The notes beneath the pieces were generated by a model that saw nothing but the letters and a program-made list of their open reading frames with translations, was not told the DNA's origin and did not search any database. Of a stretch of DNA of 64,000 bases, positions 41,911 to 55,000 are shown piece by piece. A program made the translations under genes and the position numbers. Position 1 is the stretch's first letter, and every line of letters begins with the position of its first letter. Where the stretch lies: contig NC_135564.1 of assembly GCF_964340395.1 (NCBI RefSeq), positions 11,860,391 to 11,924,390 on the forward strand, read 5' to 3'. This stretch comes from Glandiceps talaboti. Taxonomy: Eukaryota > Hemichordata > Enteropneusta > Spengelidae.

Positions 41911-42339
41911 TCACTTATGATATACTTAAATAGTCTGCAGCATGCTGATAAAATAGGCTCAAGCAAGATTTCGTGAAAAGTATATAATGTTCACATGTCT
42001 ACATGTTCGTTTATTATCAAACAATTCCTGATACTTGATTGAAGCGGTGATATTATTGTAATTGTTTACTATGGCGCAAATGGTGTATATATAAACTTGG
42101 TGTATATATCTAGACCATTATTAACCGCGGTGATTCGTCCATGGGTTAAAGGTTAAATCTAGTGCGCCAAGCGCATGCACATATACGTACGGGAGGAGGG
42201 GGGGGGGGCTGAGAAGAGAATATTTAGCAACACACACTGTGACACCTCCCCCCCGGTCCTTCCCTGTCCCAAAAATGTTATGGCTTCTGAAATGAACCCA
42301 AGAACTTTCATGTAGGGGAGGTTAGACAGGGGGGGGGGG

Positions 42340-43440
42340 AGGCCTCAATTTGGGACGCAAAGAGGGGGGGGGCCATCATTTTTATGTATTAAAATACAAA
42401 TGTGTGTCTGTCTGTCTGTGTCATCATTTTCTAAAATTCGGCTGGCTCGATTGTAATGAAATTTGGAATATACAATCTTTACAGGGTAATAGCTAGACCT
42501 GATTAGGTTTTGAGCCAGATCGGTTAATGTTTAATTAGAGAAATTTGCATATTAATGAAATCAAATATAATTAAGCAATATCTTAAGACTGCATACTTCA
42601 ATTTCAATATAATTTAGTAAGAAAACACATATGTCCTATAAAGTTAGTTGATGTACCTTAGTGTTAATGAATAATTTGCATAATTAATGATTTTCGGTAA
42701 TTAGGCTATATCATAAGAATAAATACTTCAATTTCAATATAATTCAGTACACATGTTAACAATAACAATCGCGCATGTCCTGTAAAGCTTGTTGATGTAC
42801 CTTTCAGTGTTAATGAATAATTTGCATAATTAATTATTCTTGGTAATTAGGCTATATCTTACGACTGCATACTTCAATTTCAATACAATTCAGTACATAC
42901 ATTAACCATAACAAATTGTGTATGTCCTATAAAGTTCGTTGATGTACCTTACAGTGTTAATGAATAATTCGCATAATCAATGATTTTCGGTAATTAGGCT
43001 ATATCTTAAGACTGCATGCTCCAATTTCAATACAAATTAGTACATATGTTAACCATAACAAAGCGGATATGTCCTATAAAATTTTTGATATAGTTTACAG
43101 TTTTAATGAAAAATTTGCATTATTAATTATTTAACTAGGTTGTATCTTAAAAATGCAAGCTTCAAATTTCGTATAATATGATACATATATCAACCATTCT
43201 AATAAGCACCTGTCCTATGAAGTTTGTTGCTACAACTTTTACCTTTTAATGAGTATTTTGAATAATGAACTATATTCAGTAATTAAGCAGTATCATGCAC
43301 TCTGCGCATACATTAATTTAAGAAAGCACGCTTGTCCAAAAACAAAGCCTGTTACCATAGTTTTTTTAGTTTAATGAGTTATTTGCATAATTAGTGATTC
43401 CCTTACGGGAGGCATTCAGTTTAAATCTAGTTACAAAGTA
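42340..43440. repeat. Imperfect tandem array, unit about 145 bp
   Basis: Five to six diverged units with gtcctataaagtt.gttgatg, taatgaataatttgcataat, ggtaattaggctatatc and acttcaatttcaatataatt. Confidence 0.65.
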
Positions 43441-44322
43441 AATCAAGGGGGGGGGGGGGTCATCTTATTTTCAACAACTGAACGAAATCATGAACCACAC
43501 TGCTGTACTTAAATTTCCATACAACAAATGTATGTGCATACAATAAACCATGAACAATGATGGCTATAAATATACGTTCAAATATAACATAAACTCTTTG
43601 TCACTTGATACATCCCAAGCATATGACATGGAGTCATAACATTGCACCTTTTAAGCAACGGTTTTGTTATTTTTTTGGTTAGAAATGACTTCTCAATATT
43701 GCAGGCCATTATTAGTTGCATTATACGGTCACCATGTGGTATAAAAACTTGCATGTGTAGCTGTACACGTAACACATAAGAAATAAAATACCTTGAAATT
43801 TACTGGATGGACTGACTCTAAAATCTGTGCCTCCATTGACCTGAACATGTTGAATTGCACACAAACATAGCCAATAGAGACACACTTTCAAATAATTTAA
43901 TGAATTTGTATCTCTAAATGGTAACTGACCTCCACTGTGCAAACTTTCTACTTGATCTTTATTTATTATTATTTATGTCAATATGACTTTAAATGATTCA
44001 AATTTTTGAGGCTTTGTTTTTTGGACAAGCGTGCTTTCTTAGGTTAATGTATGTAAGAGTGTATGATACTGCTTAATTATTGAATATCATTCATTATTCA
44101 AAATACTCATTAAAGGAAAAAGCTGTAGCAACAAACTTCATAGGACAGGTGCGTATTAGAATGGTTGATGTACGTATCATATTATACGAAATTTGAAGCT
44201 TGCATTTTTAAGATACAACCTAGTTACCTAAAATCATTAATTATGCAAATTTTTCATTAAAACTAAGCTATATAAAAGATTTTATAGGACACATCCGGTT
44301 TGTTATGGTTAACATATGTCTT
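43038..44322. repeat. Inverted repeat, arms about 310 bp, loop about 660 bp
   Basis: 43038-43349 and 44009-44320 are reverse complements with few differences, sharing aatgcaagcttcaaatttcg and aagaaagcacgcttgtccaa. The left arm continues the tandem array. Confidence 0.7.
43428..43527 (+). repeat. Inverted partner of the repeat at 50.3 kb
   Basis: G-tract then tcaacaactgaacgaaatca to acttaaatttccatacaac; the reverse complement occurs at 50310-50420, also with a G/C-tract. Confidence 0.65.
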
Positions 44323-44329
44323 CTTTCGC

Positions 44330-45000
44330 GGCGAGTGAACCTGTGCGATCACAGAAACAAGTGTAATTTTACCCCTTCCATATATAGTTGGCTAAATACG
44401 TCAATATTAACGATATTATCGACATTTTATTGTATTCTGATAGACATATTCTGAGACATAACTCGGGAAACAAATGCCTGTGGTTTGAACCGCCATTCGT
44501 ATATTTCATGTGAACGTCTATGTAAAATTGAAGGTATGATCGGTTGTCAATCTTTAAAGGATTTTGTGAAATCATCATTACCAGAAAAAATCAGAACAGT
44601 TCAGGAACGGCCAAATAATTTATTGACGGTGAGCACTGAGGATACACTGCGTGCCAGGGTAGCAGGGCGACTCGGATGTCTACCGCTACAGCACCCAGTA
44701 CAGCCGCTCAACGTGTGACTAGACACGCTCCGGACTGGAGAACACGCTAGACAGTCCGACGAACCTCTGGCTCTGAACTCACTCTGTCACATTCAACTGC
44801 TCTCAATCTTGCGAACAATGCATTAAATTTTGCATTTATAAATGACTGGTCTTCATTCACTGACAAGGAAATCAAAGTCATACAATAAGGTCATGAATAT
44901 GTCTAAAAGGAATTGCACTGTAATACGTGTGAAAAGTACCGTAGCATGCAATCTGATTAAAATCTGATGTTAGATAGGCTGGTTTTCCTGTATTTACCTT
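44330..45000. other. Intergenic, one short unassigned frame
   Basis: A 77-codon frame at 44485-44718 (SLPEKIRTVQERPNN) looks moderately protein-like, but has no recognised family or splice context. Confidence 0.25.
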
Positions 45001-45289
45001 TATTCCATCGTTATTGCGTCTTTTACGTTAGTTTTTTTTCCTGGGCGAGCTGTGCAGTACTAAGACATCATTGAAAACGTTTGGAAACTTATCCCCTGTA
45101 TGTTGAAAAGAAGCAGGCTGATTAGAACTCCCAAATCTTTGTGAGAAAATCAGTGTAGACTCAATCGTTGACGGCCCCCTCTACCACGCAACGTTCAAGC
45201 ATGGTAAAAAAAACATGGACACAGCGATCGTGACTCCCGAAGCAAAATGCTCATCGCAGATTTTAAAAAAAAATCAATTTTTCATTATT

Positions 45290-45830
45290 AATATCGTAGT
45301 TTTGTCAAAAACGTCATACAAATCTTTAATCACCCATGAAAACTACATCATTTGGAGGCAAAAAGTCGGAAAAATTGGAAACCTATTTACATACACTTTA
45401 ACACAAAAAAAACACAAATACAAAATCTAAAAGGAACATGCCAAAAGGGATACATTAGGAAATACTTTTTCATCAACAGATCAGTCAACACCTGGAACAA
45501 ACCTAGTGTTGTTACTGCACTAACCACCCAAACATTTGAAAGAAGACTTGAACACTCACTTAGAGGGATAGGACATCAAATACAACCCAGAAACTGATAC
45601 TTCATATTAGGATTATTGTGTGTGCGCCCAACCTGGAATATATTCTGATCTGAAGTCAAAGGCCCAGGAGGGCCTAACTGTCAGAATGGAACTATGGAAG
45701 TATGTAACTATGGAAGTATGTAACTATGCTACATTACATCATAAATACATAAATACATAAATACATAAATAAATAAATAAATAAATACATAAATAAATAA
45801 ATAAATAAATAAATACATTACGTCATAAAT
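45290..45830 (+). mobile_element. Non-LTR retrotransposon 3' end (CR1/L2-like)
   Basis: RKYFFINRSVNTWNKPSVV and FERRLEHSLRG match the conserved end of LINE ORF2 proteins. A 3' UTR and an (AAAT/ACAT)n tail follow at 45740-45818. Confidence 0.7.
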
Positions 45831-46542
45831 TTGTGCAAACTGACCAATGCCAGATAGGATGGTTACTTTGTCTTTATATATATGGATAATTCGTTTACAG
45901 GAGAGAAGTCATTGTTTCGCGAAAAACTTGTGTAGCGCCAATACTCTATGTTGTCACATATTGCACATTGACTTTAACTTAGACGAAGCGGGTACACATG
46001 CTTGTTAAAAATTTCACAGGAAGGGGTCGTTTTTTGTCGGCCATCTAGGTCCGTGGAATCGTAAAAGGTTGCTATGGTAAACAATAGTATTAGGGCAGGC
46101 AGTGTACGTGCAACGGTGTATGGATTAGGTGTCCTTGAAGTTAACCTCCCGGATTTAGGAAATAAGTGGGTGTTTTTTGCAGTGATTTTCTCCAAGTTCA
46201 CTAAAAAGGGGGGTGTTTTTCATTAAAATATTCCGGAAAAGCGGGTGCATTTTAAATTTTGCTAACAAACATGGGTACCCACACATCCAGGGACTGCCAA
46301 CGCCGGGTTCCAATTTTAATTGCTAGAACTAGTACTGTACAGCTCGTTTCGTTCGTTGTTGACCGATATTATCTGACATAACTAGTTGACGAGGAACAAA
46401 ACGTCGTCTGCCTCAAGGAAATCCTACTAGTATTGCTACATTTTATGGTCTTGCACAAAAAATAGCTTTACTAACATTGTATCGTCTGTTGCAACAAGAT
46501 CATACTCCAGTGAATTTCACAATACCGTGCACGTGAAGCTTT

Positions 46543-46882
46543 TGTGTTTGATACAACCAAGCAGAAACCAACAAGAAACTGCATATGCCACACTCCAATA
46601 ACAATATCGCATTTGTTTGCTATATTTAGTCTAAATGAAATAAAACATTTCAATGTATTACAACTTCATGCAGACATTCGGTTGCCAATGTTTTTCTTAG
46701 TATCAAACACCTGATGAAGGGAACATAAAATGTCCTTCTGAGGTGTTCACTTGATGTCTGTATGGTGCCATGTGTAGTTCGTTTCACTTAGACAAGCAAG
46801 AAACTGTACTCATTCAATCTTGCTATCTTAAAGTGTAGCATGTCCAGTTTCTTATTGGTTTCTGTGTGGTTGTATCAAACAG
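46543..46882. mobile_element. Foldback element family 4, copy 2
   Basis: Ends gatacaaccaagcagaaacc and ggtttctgtgtggttgtatc are inverted repeats; the right arm also has tcattcaatcttgctatctt. A lone end also occurs at 2632-2660. Confidence 0.6.
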
Positions 46883-47057
46883 AAAAGTTGTACGGTATTG
46901 ACAAATTCTCTGTAACACTGCTTGTGCTTTCATTGCCTGACAACACTGTAGCATTCTCGGTGTGTCCACTATACAAGATTACCTTAGCAGGTCGTACCCA
47001 ATCATATCATATACATTGTGACAGCATGCACTTTTTTCAGGCATATAAATGAATTAA

Positions 47058-47356
47058 AGTGGCCATATGGGATGAGAATTTCGATTTTTAATTGATAAAA
47101 CAACTTTACTATATTTTTCGCTCTTGTTTGTAACTCAATAAATTGCAAATATTAAAAAAGTGTGTCAAATGTTTGTTATTGTACGTACAATTTGTACGCA
47201 ATTTTAGCTTTTTGCAATGTATTGATCATAATTGCAAGCATGGATTTGTCCATGCTCTTCCACGTTCTTTTCAAGTAGGAAAACGTGATAAATAGGTTTT
47301 ATAAATTAAAAATTCAAACCAAATACTCCCTATATCATCCATTGGTCACTTTAAAG
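47058..47356. mobile_element. TIR element family 2, copy 2
   Basis: Same order as 25590-25937: ggccatatgggatgag, aataaattgcaaa, ttgtacgtac, agctttttgcaa, tttcaagtagga, then the complementary end near 47350. Confidence 0.6.
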
Positions 47357-48008
47357 TGTAACATTTTTGTAGGCTGCCAGGCGATTACATGTAGCAATGC
47401 TAATTACATTTAAGCCGAGCCAAAATGATTTAAATAAGATTTTTGTTGAGCCAGACAACTTGATAGAATATAGCAATGCAATGTTACAAAGATTCTGCCG
47501 AGTCAGACTACGATTTGTTATCACTCAACTGATTTCCGTGATAATTGTCATATCAGGGACACATTTAACGTTTATCCCGGAGGGGGGGGGGGTCATCTTC
47601 ATTTTGTAAAATCTATGGACTTCATTGAATTGTCCACCCATAACACATTTTCCCGCCATTTATGTATGACATAAAAGGTAATCATTGATTATCAAAAGAG
47701 TGTCATTAATCAAAAGTTAACGGCAATTCCCACTGACAGACCATAACTAGTTACTCATTGACAACATTGCCAGACAGACTGAAATAGTTTTCTACATTCA
47801 TGGCGTTTGGCACGGCCTTCTATAGAAACTAAAAATCGTCATCAGCGGTAAGTTATTAGAAAAACAGACCGACAAGATAAGCAGTTTTATGTGGTAAAGT
47901 AATGTAAATTATTGTTTTTGAGAGTTGAAAAGCTATGATTTCTAAACAATGGGATCCAAAAAATGTCAAAAGTTGTATTGTTAGCTGTTCTGGTCGCTGA
48001 CCACCAAA

Positions 48009-48193
48009 ATGGCGGGTGCGAAGAAAACGCTCAGTATTATTTGCATGCCGTGTCGTGTTGAAGGTTTGCGTTGGGTTAGGTCTGTATGTTTTCATAGCCT
48101 TTTTGACGATAGTATAGTAGTATGTTTCCATAAAAACTCTCAGCTTTATTTAGTCAAGCTAGACATATCTCATACCGTTGAAAGCGGCAACGA
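48009..48193 (+). CDS. Candidate first exon of an unidentified gene
   Basis: ATG in a strong context inside CCAAAATGGCGGG (YY1-like), followed by MAGAKKTLSIICMPCRVEG and an open frame to a gtaaga donor at 48194. I do not recognise the protein. It could instead be a noncoding first exon of the NXPE gene 4 kb downstream, whose ATG exon has an acceptor. No other exon could be tied to it. Confidence 0.3.
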
Positions 48194-48885
48194 TGTAAGA
48201 ACGATTAGAAACACACCCAGTTTTTTTTTAAGTTTTTTTTTTTACGATCGTCAAAGTCTTGAATAATCTCACATGCTGAATGTGTTGAATTTTAGCAAAT
48301 AATGGGTAATTTGAATATTAGGATATATGAAACAAATTGTACAAAATGACATTCCTAACGTCTACTTTATATCGCTTCATTATTGAAGTATTTAGGGCCT
48401 ATCTCTCAGTGTAACTAGACAAACCAATCAAACCTCGAAACAAAAGAAGTTTGCATAGGTGTGCTTATCAACTTGTTGGGTCATACTGGTGGGCGGACTT
48501 ACTGTACCCACTGTGAAATATTACCAAACTGCTTTGCTAGTCTTTGCATGGGGAGCTTTAAACGTGACAAAGGGGTCACCTGAGGTCATGAGTAAAACTA
48601 TCCTAATACTTTTTAGAACGCTCGCGCTCTTTGGTATCATTTTGTTTGTCAACATTCTTTAAGCCTATCAAGTGTCATTTTGATTAACGAAAAGAAATCC
48701 TGAAAGGGGGATACATAGCTACCTATTAATAAATGTCAAGGTGAGATGAACTTAAAAGACCCTTTATAAGTTACGTCAGTTCTGTAAGAGGGGTATGTCG
48801 GGAAGGCGTACCAGGACCCACCAGTCAGCTAGGTTTCGAGTGCGTTCTCAAGTGGTGTCTGAATTTCTCCTCCTTCACAGGATGT

Positions 48886-49128
48886 GTGTGTGAGTGTGTG
48901 TATGTGTGTGTATGTATGTATGTATGTATGTATGTATGTATGTATGTATGTATGTATGTATGTATGTATGTGTGTATTTATTTATTTATTTATTTATGTA
49001 TGTATGTATGTATGTATGTATGTATGTATGTATGTATGTATGTATGTATGTATGTATGTATGTATGTATGTATGTATGTATGTATGTATGTATGCATACA
49101 ATTACATAACACACACACACACACACAC
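48886..49128. repeat. (ATGT)n, (TTTA)n and (CA)n compound microsatellite
   Basis: Long ATGT run interrupted by TTTA repeats at 48975-48996. Confidence 0.95.
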
Positions 49129-49652
49129 ACAGCTTCAGCGCCATGCGTATAGCCTTTGAACCTCTGAACGTTTGTTCAATTGTGCTAAAAAAATACTGAT
49201 CAATAACTTATAAAGTTTATGTGTATAAACGTTTACAGGGTAAATCATTATATTGAAAAAAAAAGATAACCATTTCATGCACAATGGCAAGAACACCACA
49301 TTTCCATTGGGCAATGCGGGTATAATTAATTTAAATACTTAACAATTACAACTGTTCGACTTTTTAGATACGTCACTTTAGTTCCAATGCCAGTTTGTAT
49401 TGCTCAGCTTGTCAACAATGCAAGTGTAAATGTGAACATTTTTATTGTTAGAAGGAATAGTCAAAAACAGATCTAATTTAAATATCAACATTTTTGCTTG
49501 GTATACTTTGACTGATATATAAGTTTAACTTCTATTTCCAGTATAAGGTGATTTCGCAAACACAAACCAAACTATAGATGACTTCCAACCCCATGCCAAC
49601 ATAAAAGGCTGTATGCTTTTGATGAATTACATGATGAAATTTCTATATCTCG

Positions 49653-50190
49653 TTATGCAGAGAAATATATTGTCAGCATAAGTGTTGTCAAAACTACATT
49701 GAATATCTGATAAATCTGGAGAGAGTAAAAAACATTAGATCCAAACATCGGGAAGAGCAACAGAAAAAAAGAGAAAACAAGATATATAATGACTATGACT
49801 GGTTGAAGTTGTTCTAATTCTTGAGTGGAATTGAATATGAAAGAGTTAGATAGATATCTTGATGAGCATAAATTACCAAAACAGAGAAAATTAAAAAGAG
49901 AACAATTAGACATAATATCCACTCACGTAGTAGGAACACCAGAATTTAGATCTAGAAAACTGGCTGCAAAATTAATGAAATTGAAACTAATATCATGGAC
50001 ATGAATGAAACAGATAGTGACTCTGAGACTGAAAATGACACTTCTGTAATGCATGTTCTAGGCAGTGATGGAGGCAATTGTGATACTAATAGCTGATGAT
50101 TACACTGATAGTGATTGTGATGAAACAAATCTTGCACATCCTCGCGGACAAGTTACTTTGACAAGTGCCAGAATTGCAGTTGATTTATGT
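49653..50190 (+). pseudogene. Broken transposon-type ORF with SAP-like start and acidic linker
   Basis: ATG at 49837 opens 55 codons: MKELDRYLDEHKLPKQRKLK and later RSRKLAAKLMKLKL. A -1 shift then leads into an acidic run (NETDSDSETENDTSVMHVLG) from 50001. The start resembles SAP-type short helical modules seen in mobile-element ORFs; the family is not certain. Confidence 0.4.
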
Positions 50191-50309
50191 TGCATTAAAT
50201 AATCATGCTTTTTTTCCATGACCCCCCTAGGAAATTGTGAATTTTTTGTTTAGCCCCCCCCCCCCGTTACCCCCCCCTGGAAGTAAAATCTGGACACTCC
50301 CTTAAACGT

Positions 50310-50425
50310 TTGTTGTACGGAAATTTAAGTATAGCAGGGTGGTTCATGATTTCGTTCAGTTGTTGAAAATGAGGTGATCCCCCCTTTATTCACTTTGTAA
50401 AAATGATGCCCCCCCCCCCCGATTT
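50310..50425 (-). repeat. Inverted partner of the repeat at 43.4 kb
   Basis: Reads ttgtacggaaatttaagtat, gatttcgttcagttgttgaa, then C-tracts; complement of 43428-43527. Confidence 0.65.
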
Positions 50426-50579
50426 AATCCCCGGCCGTAAAAACTTCGCTCCCTTAGCTTGGAAAACGATTTACTTTTATCGTATACATAGTACATACAT
50501 TTCTACTCCAGGTTAGCCCCAAATCACACAATTAAAGCATGTTTACCAGAACTAGGACGTAGCCCCCCCCCCCCCCGAA

Positions 50580-51290
50580 TTTTATTTGGTTTAATACAAG
50601 CAGTAAAGTATTGGATAAAAATTAAACAGAAACCAACAGATTCTCTTGTAAATGAAGCATTCAAACTTGGTATAGGACACAAAACTGGGTAACAGGTATC
50701 AAGCAGATCTCAATATTAATAAATATGGAGGAGGAATGGACAGAAATTGATACAGCGGGTGATTCTAGATTAATCAATATAGCCAAAGAGAAACCAAAAG
50801 AACTGTATGACAGACAATCCATAGACATATTATACAATGATAACAAAGGACAAAACAATAAAAATAAACTCCGTACATATAGACAAATAAAAAAAAGATA
50901 CTACATGTGAGAAATTTTTACATTACAAAAAATCCTCTCCATAGATCTGCTCACATATACTAAAAATAGAAACAGGTAGACACAATAAACAAGACATAGC
51001 CAGTAGAACATGCCCCATGTGCCAAACCAATGAAATTGAAGATAAGCAACACTTTATCTTAAACTGTAAAATGTTCACGGACGAAAAAAAATCAGTATTA
51101 GCACACTTTAAAATATGGCCCCCAGATTTGACAGACACAGAAAAATTCCTTAATATAATGAACAGTAAAAATGAGAATATCATTAAAGAAGTGGCTAAAT
51201 ACACATACACATGCTTCAAAATTAGAGAGTGGTACATGCTTAAAATATTTATGTATTTGTTTTCTCGAGGCAGCTGACAGTGTATGTGCA
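50580..51290 (+). mobile_element. Non-LTR retrotransposon ORF2 C-terminal remnant
   Basis: Frames separated by stops encode KIENK-like C-terminal sequence ending in CPMCQTNEIEDKQHFILNC, the zinc-knuckle tail found after reverse transcriptase in several LINE clades. Decayed. Confidence 0.6.
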
Positions 51291-51953
51291 CCGGGGTTAA
51301 TAACATAACTACGGATGTGTAAAACGGAAAAACTGCTCGATTTGGGACTGTCATTTTGTTACAGAACGAGTCCTTGCCAGGTTCGTGGATTCCACATTGA
51401 ACTTTTGGGGAATACAGTTAATATTCAGAAAACAGCTTGAAATAAAACTCACATCTAATATAGGAACGGATAATATATGTACCATAATTAATCACTTTAA
51501 TGCGACAATTTTGAATTATATAAGCTTTCTAAGAAATGTGGCTTAATCATAGTTCAAATGATATAAAAATGAAGCTCACCTGCACTGTAAAATGTAAGTC
51601 GGCAGTTTAGCTTATATATGTCAATTGTCCGTGTACCTTTCAAAGATTTTTGGTATTAAACTAATGCAGTAGGCACATAGTAACTGGCATGCGAGGAGTC
51701 AGACGTTTTCGCTCGAAGCACAATTTATGAACAATCAGGTGATTTGGAACGTATGGGTCATATTTGGAGCAACAGAAGAATTGACGTAGAATATGTGCGT
51801 TGCTGTTGTTTGGTGAATTAGAAAGACAAGGTAGGATAGTTCATGTCAACATATCTTTATTAGCAGTACATATACATTACTCCTAAGCATGCAATTGACC
51901 TTTGAACATTTATCTTATTCCCCAGGTAGGCTCCACATATACAAGCAGGTGAC

Positions 51954-52058
51954 ATGATGGGTATTCTGTGTCAAAGTAAACGCCAATATAAACTACTGTG
52001 CGTAGTACTATTACTTCTAGCAACAACGATGCTCTATTGTTTACTGGACATGTTTTGG
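51954..52058 (+). CDS. NXPE exon 1: signal anchor
   Basis: 35 residues starting MMGILCQSKRQYK, then a hydrophobic run. Phase 0 donor gtaagc. Supported by phase agreement with exon 2 and by the expected NXPE N-terminal anchor. Confidence 0.75.
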
Positions 52059-55000
52059 GTAAGCTGGTTAGTAAAGCTGCAGTATTTGCAACTGGGCCTT
52101 TGTTATAACTATATAGTGTTAGATAATAATAACATTGACTTATTTGACCAATACCCCAATCGCCGAAACGCATTGAATTTGCAAGTAACCATTCACGAGA
52201 CATGGTGTGGTGGTATCTGTGACTGAAAGTACATATGTATGATCTAAAATGTGCCACGATATTGAATATTGAGTACTGCCATATATATGTATAGAGACAA
52301 GTTTGACTAACATGTTGCTTGATTCAAAACCAAGCTTTCGCTAAAGAGTTAAGCTTGTCACAACCGTGACTACCCACGATAAAAATCGACCAATTAGAAA
52401 TAACAATAATGTAACAAATTTTAATAAGTAACTAAAATTTTAGCAAATACATGATTGCTTGATGAAATAAATGTCTCACTTGCAGTCAGTGTGGAATTAT
52501 TAATAGTTATAATCATATTCATTCATGCATTATCATTGACATTGCGTCTATCTAGACAGTAGTTTATCTACATTGTTCTCTTTTGTGTCAAAATTAGTGA
52601 TAGGTATTTTCGATAAAATATGTATAATTTTCTAACAACTGATGTGTAGTCATGAGTTGATGTTTATAATGAAATAATGAGAAAGTGAAGTCGTGGAAAA
52701 GATAGAAGACAAAGCAAAAAGGCCCTGTAAGAACATTTTCCGTTCAGTGTGCAACAATGTTTAGGGGAGAACTATATTTTTCTGTTCCAAAATTTCTCTT
52801 TTTCTGGACCAGCAAAAGTTTCTTTTTGAATGATAAACTATTTTATGTTCATGTTAAAGTGTTGCATTACAATCGTTTTTATTACAAAGCCTCTTTATTA
52901 AACAGCAATATAACTTTCTAATTTATTTCGTTTACGGCATTTTTTACTTTGTTTTTTCAACACACAAATACAAAATATTACACATTGGTTTTTAACCACT
53001 TTCATTGCAGTTGTCTTCATCACGTAGCAGCAAATATAGAGTACCACCCCTGAAGAAGGATCCTAGAGTAACACTAGGGACGTTACCATTCTTGTGTGAT
53101 TTACAAGCAGAACACAACCTTTTCCACAGTGTCCAAACCACGTGGAATATATCATCAGCTGTTATTGGTAGTCGTGGTAGAACTGATCCGAAACAATCGC
53201 TATACAAACGTGTACAAAACTCCAGTGATACATTTAGAGGTGACATCCTAAAATTCCAAATAATTGCGAAAGACATTCATTGTTTGCAGCGACCTTTCGG
53301 AGGAGATCTCTGGAGGGTGACTATGTATAATCAACGAAATAAATTCGCAACATCGGGTAAAGTTGTTGACCATAACAATGGTACATACAGTGTACGTGTC
53401 TATGCTGGGAGTGGTGGGACCATGACTTTGAAATTTACTTTAGTTCTTCAAAGAGAAGCTATTCTATGGCTGGAAAATGTGTACCGTAAAACAGAAATGA
53501 AGGCTGCTTGGTTTGGAATATTCAAACAAGGAAAAGTGACAGAAAAACAAAATTGTTATATACAACGAGAAGGGACATGGGACAACAAGTGTCAGTTCCC
53601 CCATGGTGCTTTGGGAAAGACTACATTTCTGTGCGATCCACCAAAGTCTCTACCTTGCAGTACGCTGTCATTTATAGACGTCAGTCGTAAACCGAAGGGA
53701 ACTGTCACGAAGGATGCAGTTACATCGAATTTGTTTAAAAAGTAAGTTCTGAAATCATCCACCGTAATCGAGAATCTTAAGCACCCAATTTTAAAAATCC
53801 CTACTTCTCACAAAAATAAGAAAGGCAACGACCTACCTGCATACCTACCTACAAAATTGTGTTCTCGAAATTGAATTTCCTTGTAACAGGCGACATACAG
53901 TATGAATGTAAAAATGGGGGTGACGAACTGTTTTGTGTGGTATGTATGTATGTATGTATGTATGTATGTATGTATGTATGTATGTATGTATGTTCGTACG
54001 TACGTACGTACGTACGTATGTATGTATGTATGTATGTATGTATGTATGTATGTGAGGCCGTCTGCCAATTTATTATACCACTTTAAAGCGCTGTATTAAA
54101 TTCTGGTTGAATCTACTTGAGATGCCCACACACAGAATTTCAATGCAAAGCAAGCATATTTAATGCTCTACAATCTAGACAACATGGGCAGAAATACATG
54201 GGCCACCTTGGTTAGAAAAGTTTATATTCTTTTGGTTTTGGTTTTGCCTGGATTGCCCAGGAAGTTGGTGACAAACAACTTTTTCTTTCCACTTTTGAAC
54301 TCAGAGTTAAAGACGTACTTAAACAACAATGGAAGGAAAACTTGGAATTGAAACCCAAACTTCGCACATATATTCACTTCAAGAATCTACTGGAATCTGA
54401 AAAATATCTTTATCTTAACTGTAACCGACAAGCTATTCGGGCACTTGCATGTTTACGATTATCAGTACTTCCTCTTAAAATAGAAAACGGGAGGAGACGC
54501 AACATCCCTCCAACAGAAAGGTTTTGCAAAATCTGTAACACAATATGGTAGAGGACGAATATCACTTTCTCGTAATATGCCCACTTTATAATAATTTAAG
54601 AATCCAATACTTGCCATGTGATATGTTTTTAGAACCAAATTACTTTAAGTTTAGTACGTTTATGAGATCAACCGATTCAAATTTTTGCTTAAACTCTTCA
54701 ATTTTGTACATAAAGCAATCAGGCTTAGAGATAAGGTATGTTTGACGTGATTGCTTCCATTATCATTTGATTGTATATATCGATTTTCAGTGAATTTCTC
54801 TCAGAACGATTGTATTTTCAGAGTCTTTCACATTGTATTTATCTTATCATTTGTTTTTGCTCATACCACTTTTTTTCTGATGCATCCACCTTTGCATTTG
54901 GGCCGGTGGCCGTGAAACGCAAATAAAAATATGTGAGGGTTAGGGATGTGGTCAGATGGTTTAGCAATTGTCGTTCCGTCTGGTAGGAACAAATCATCGA

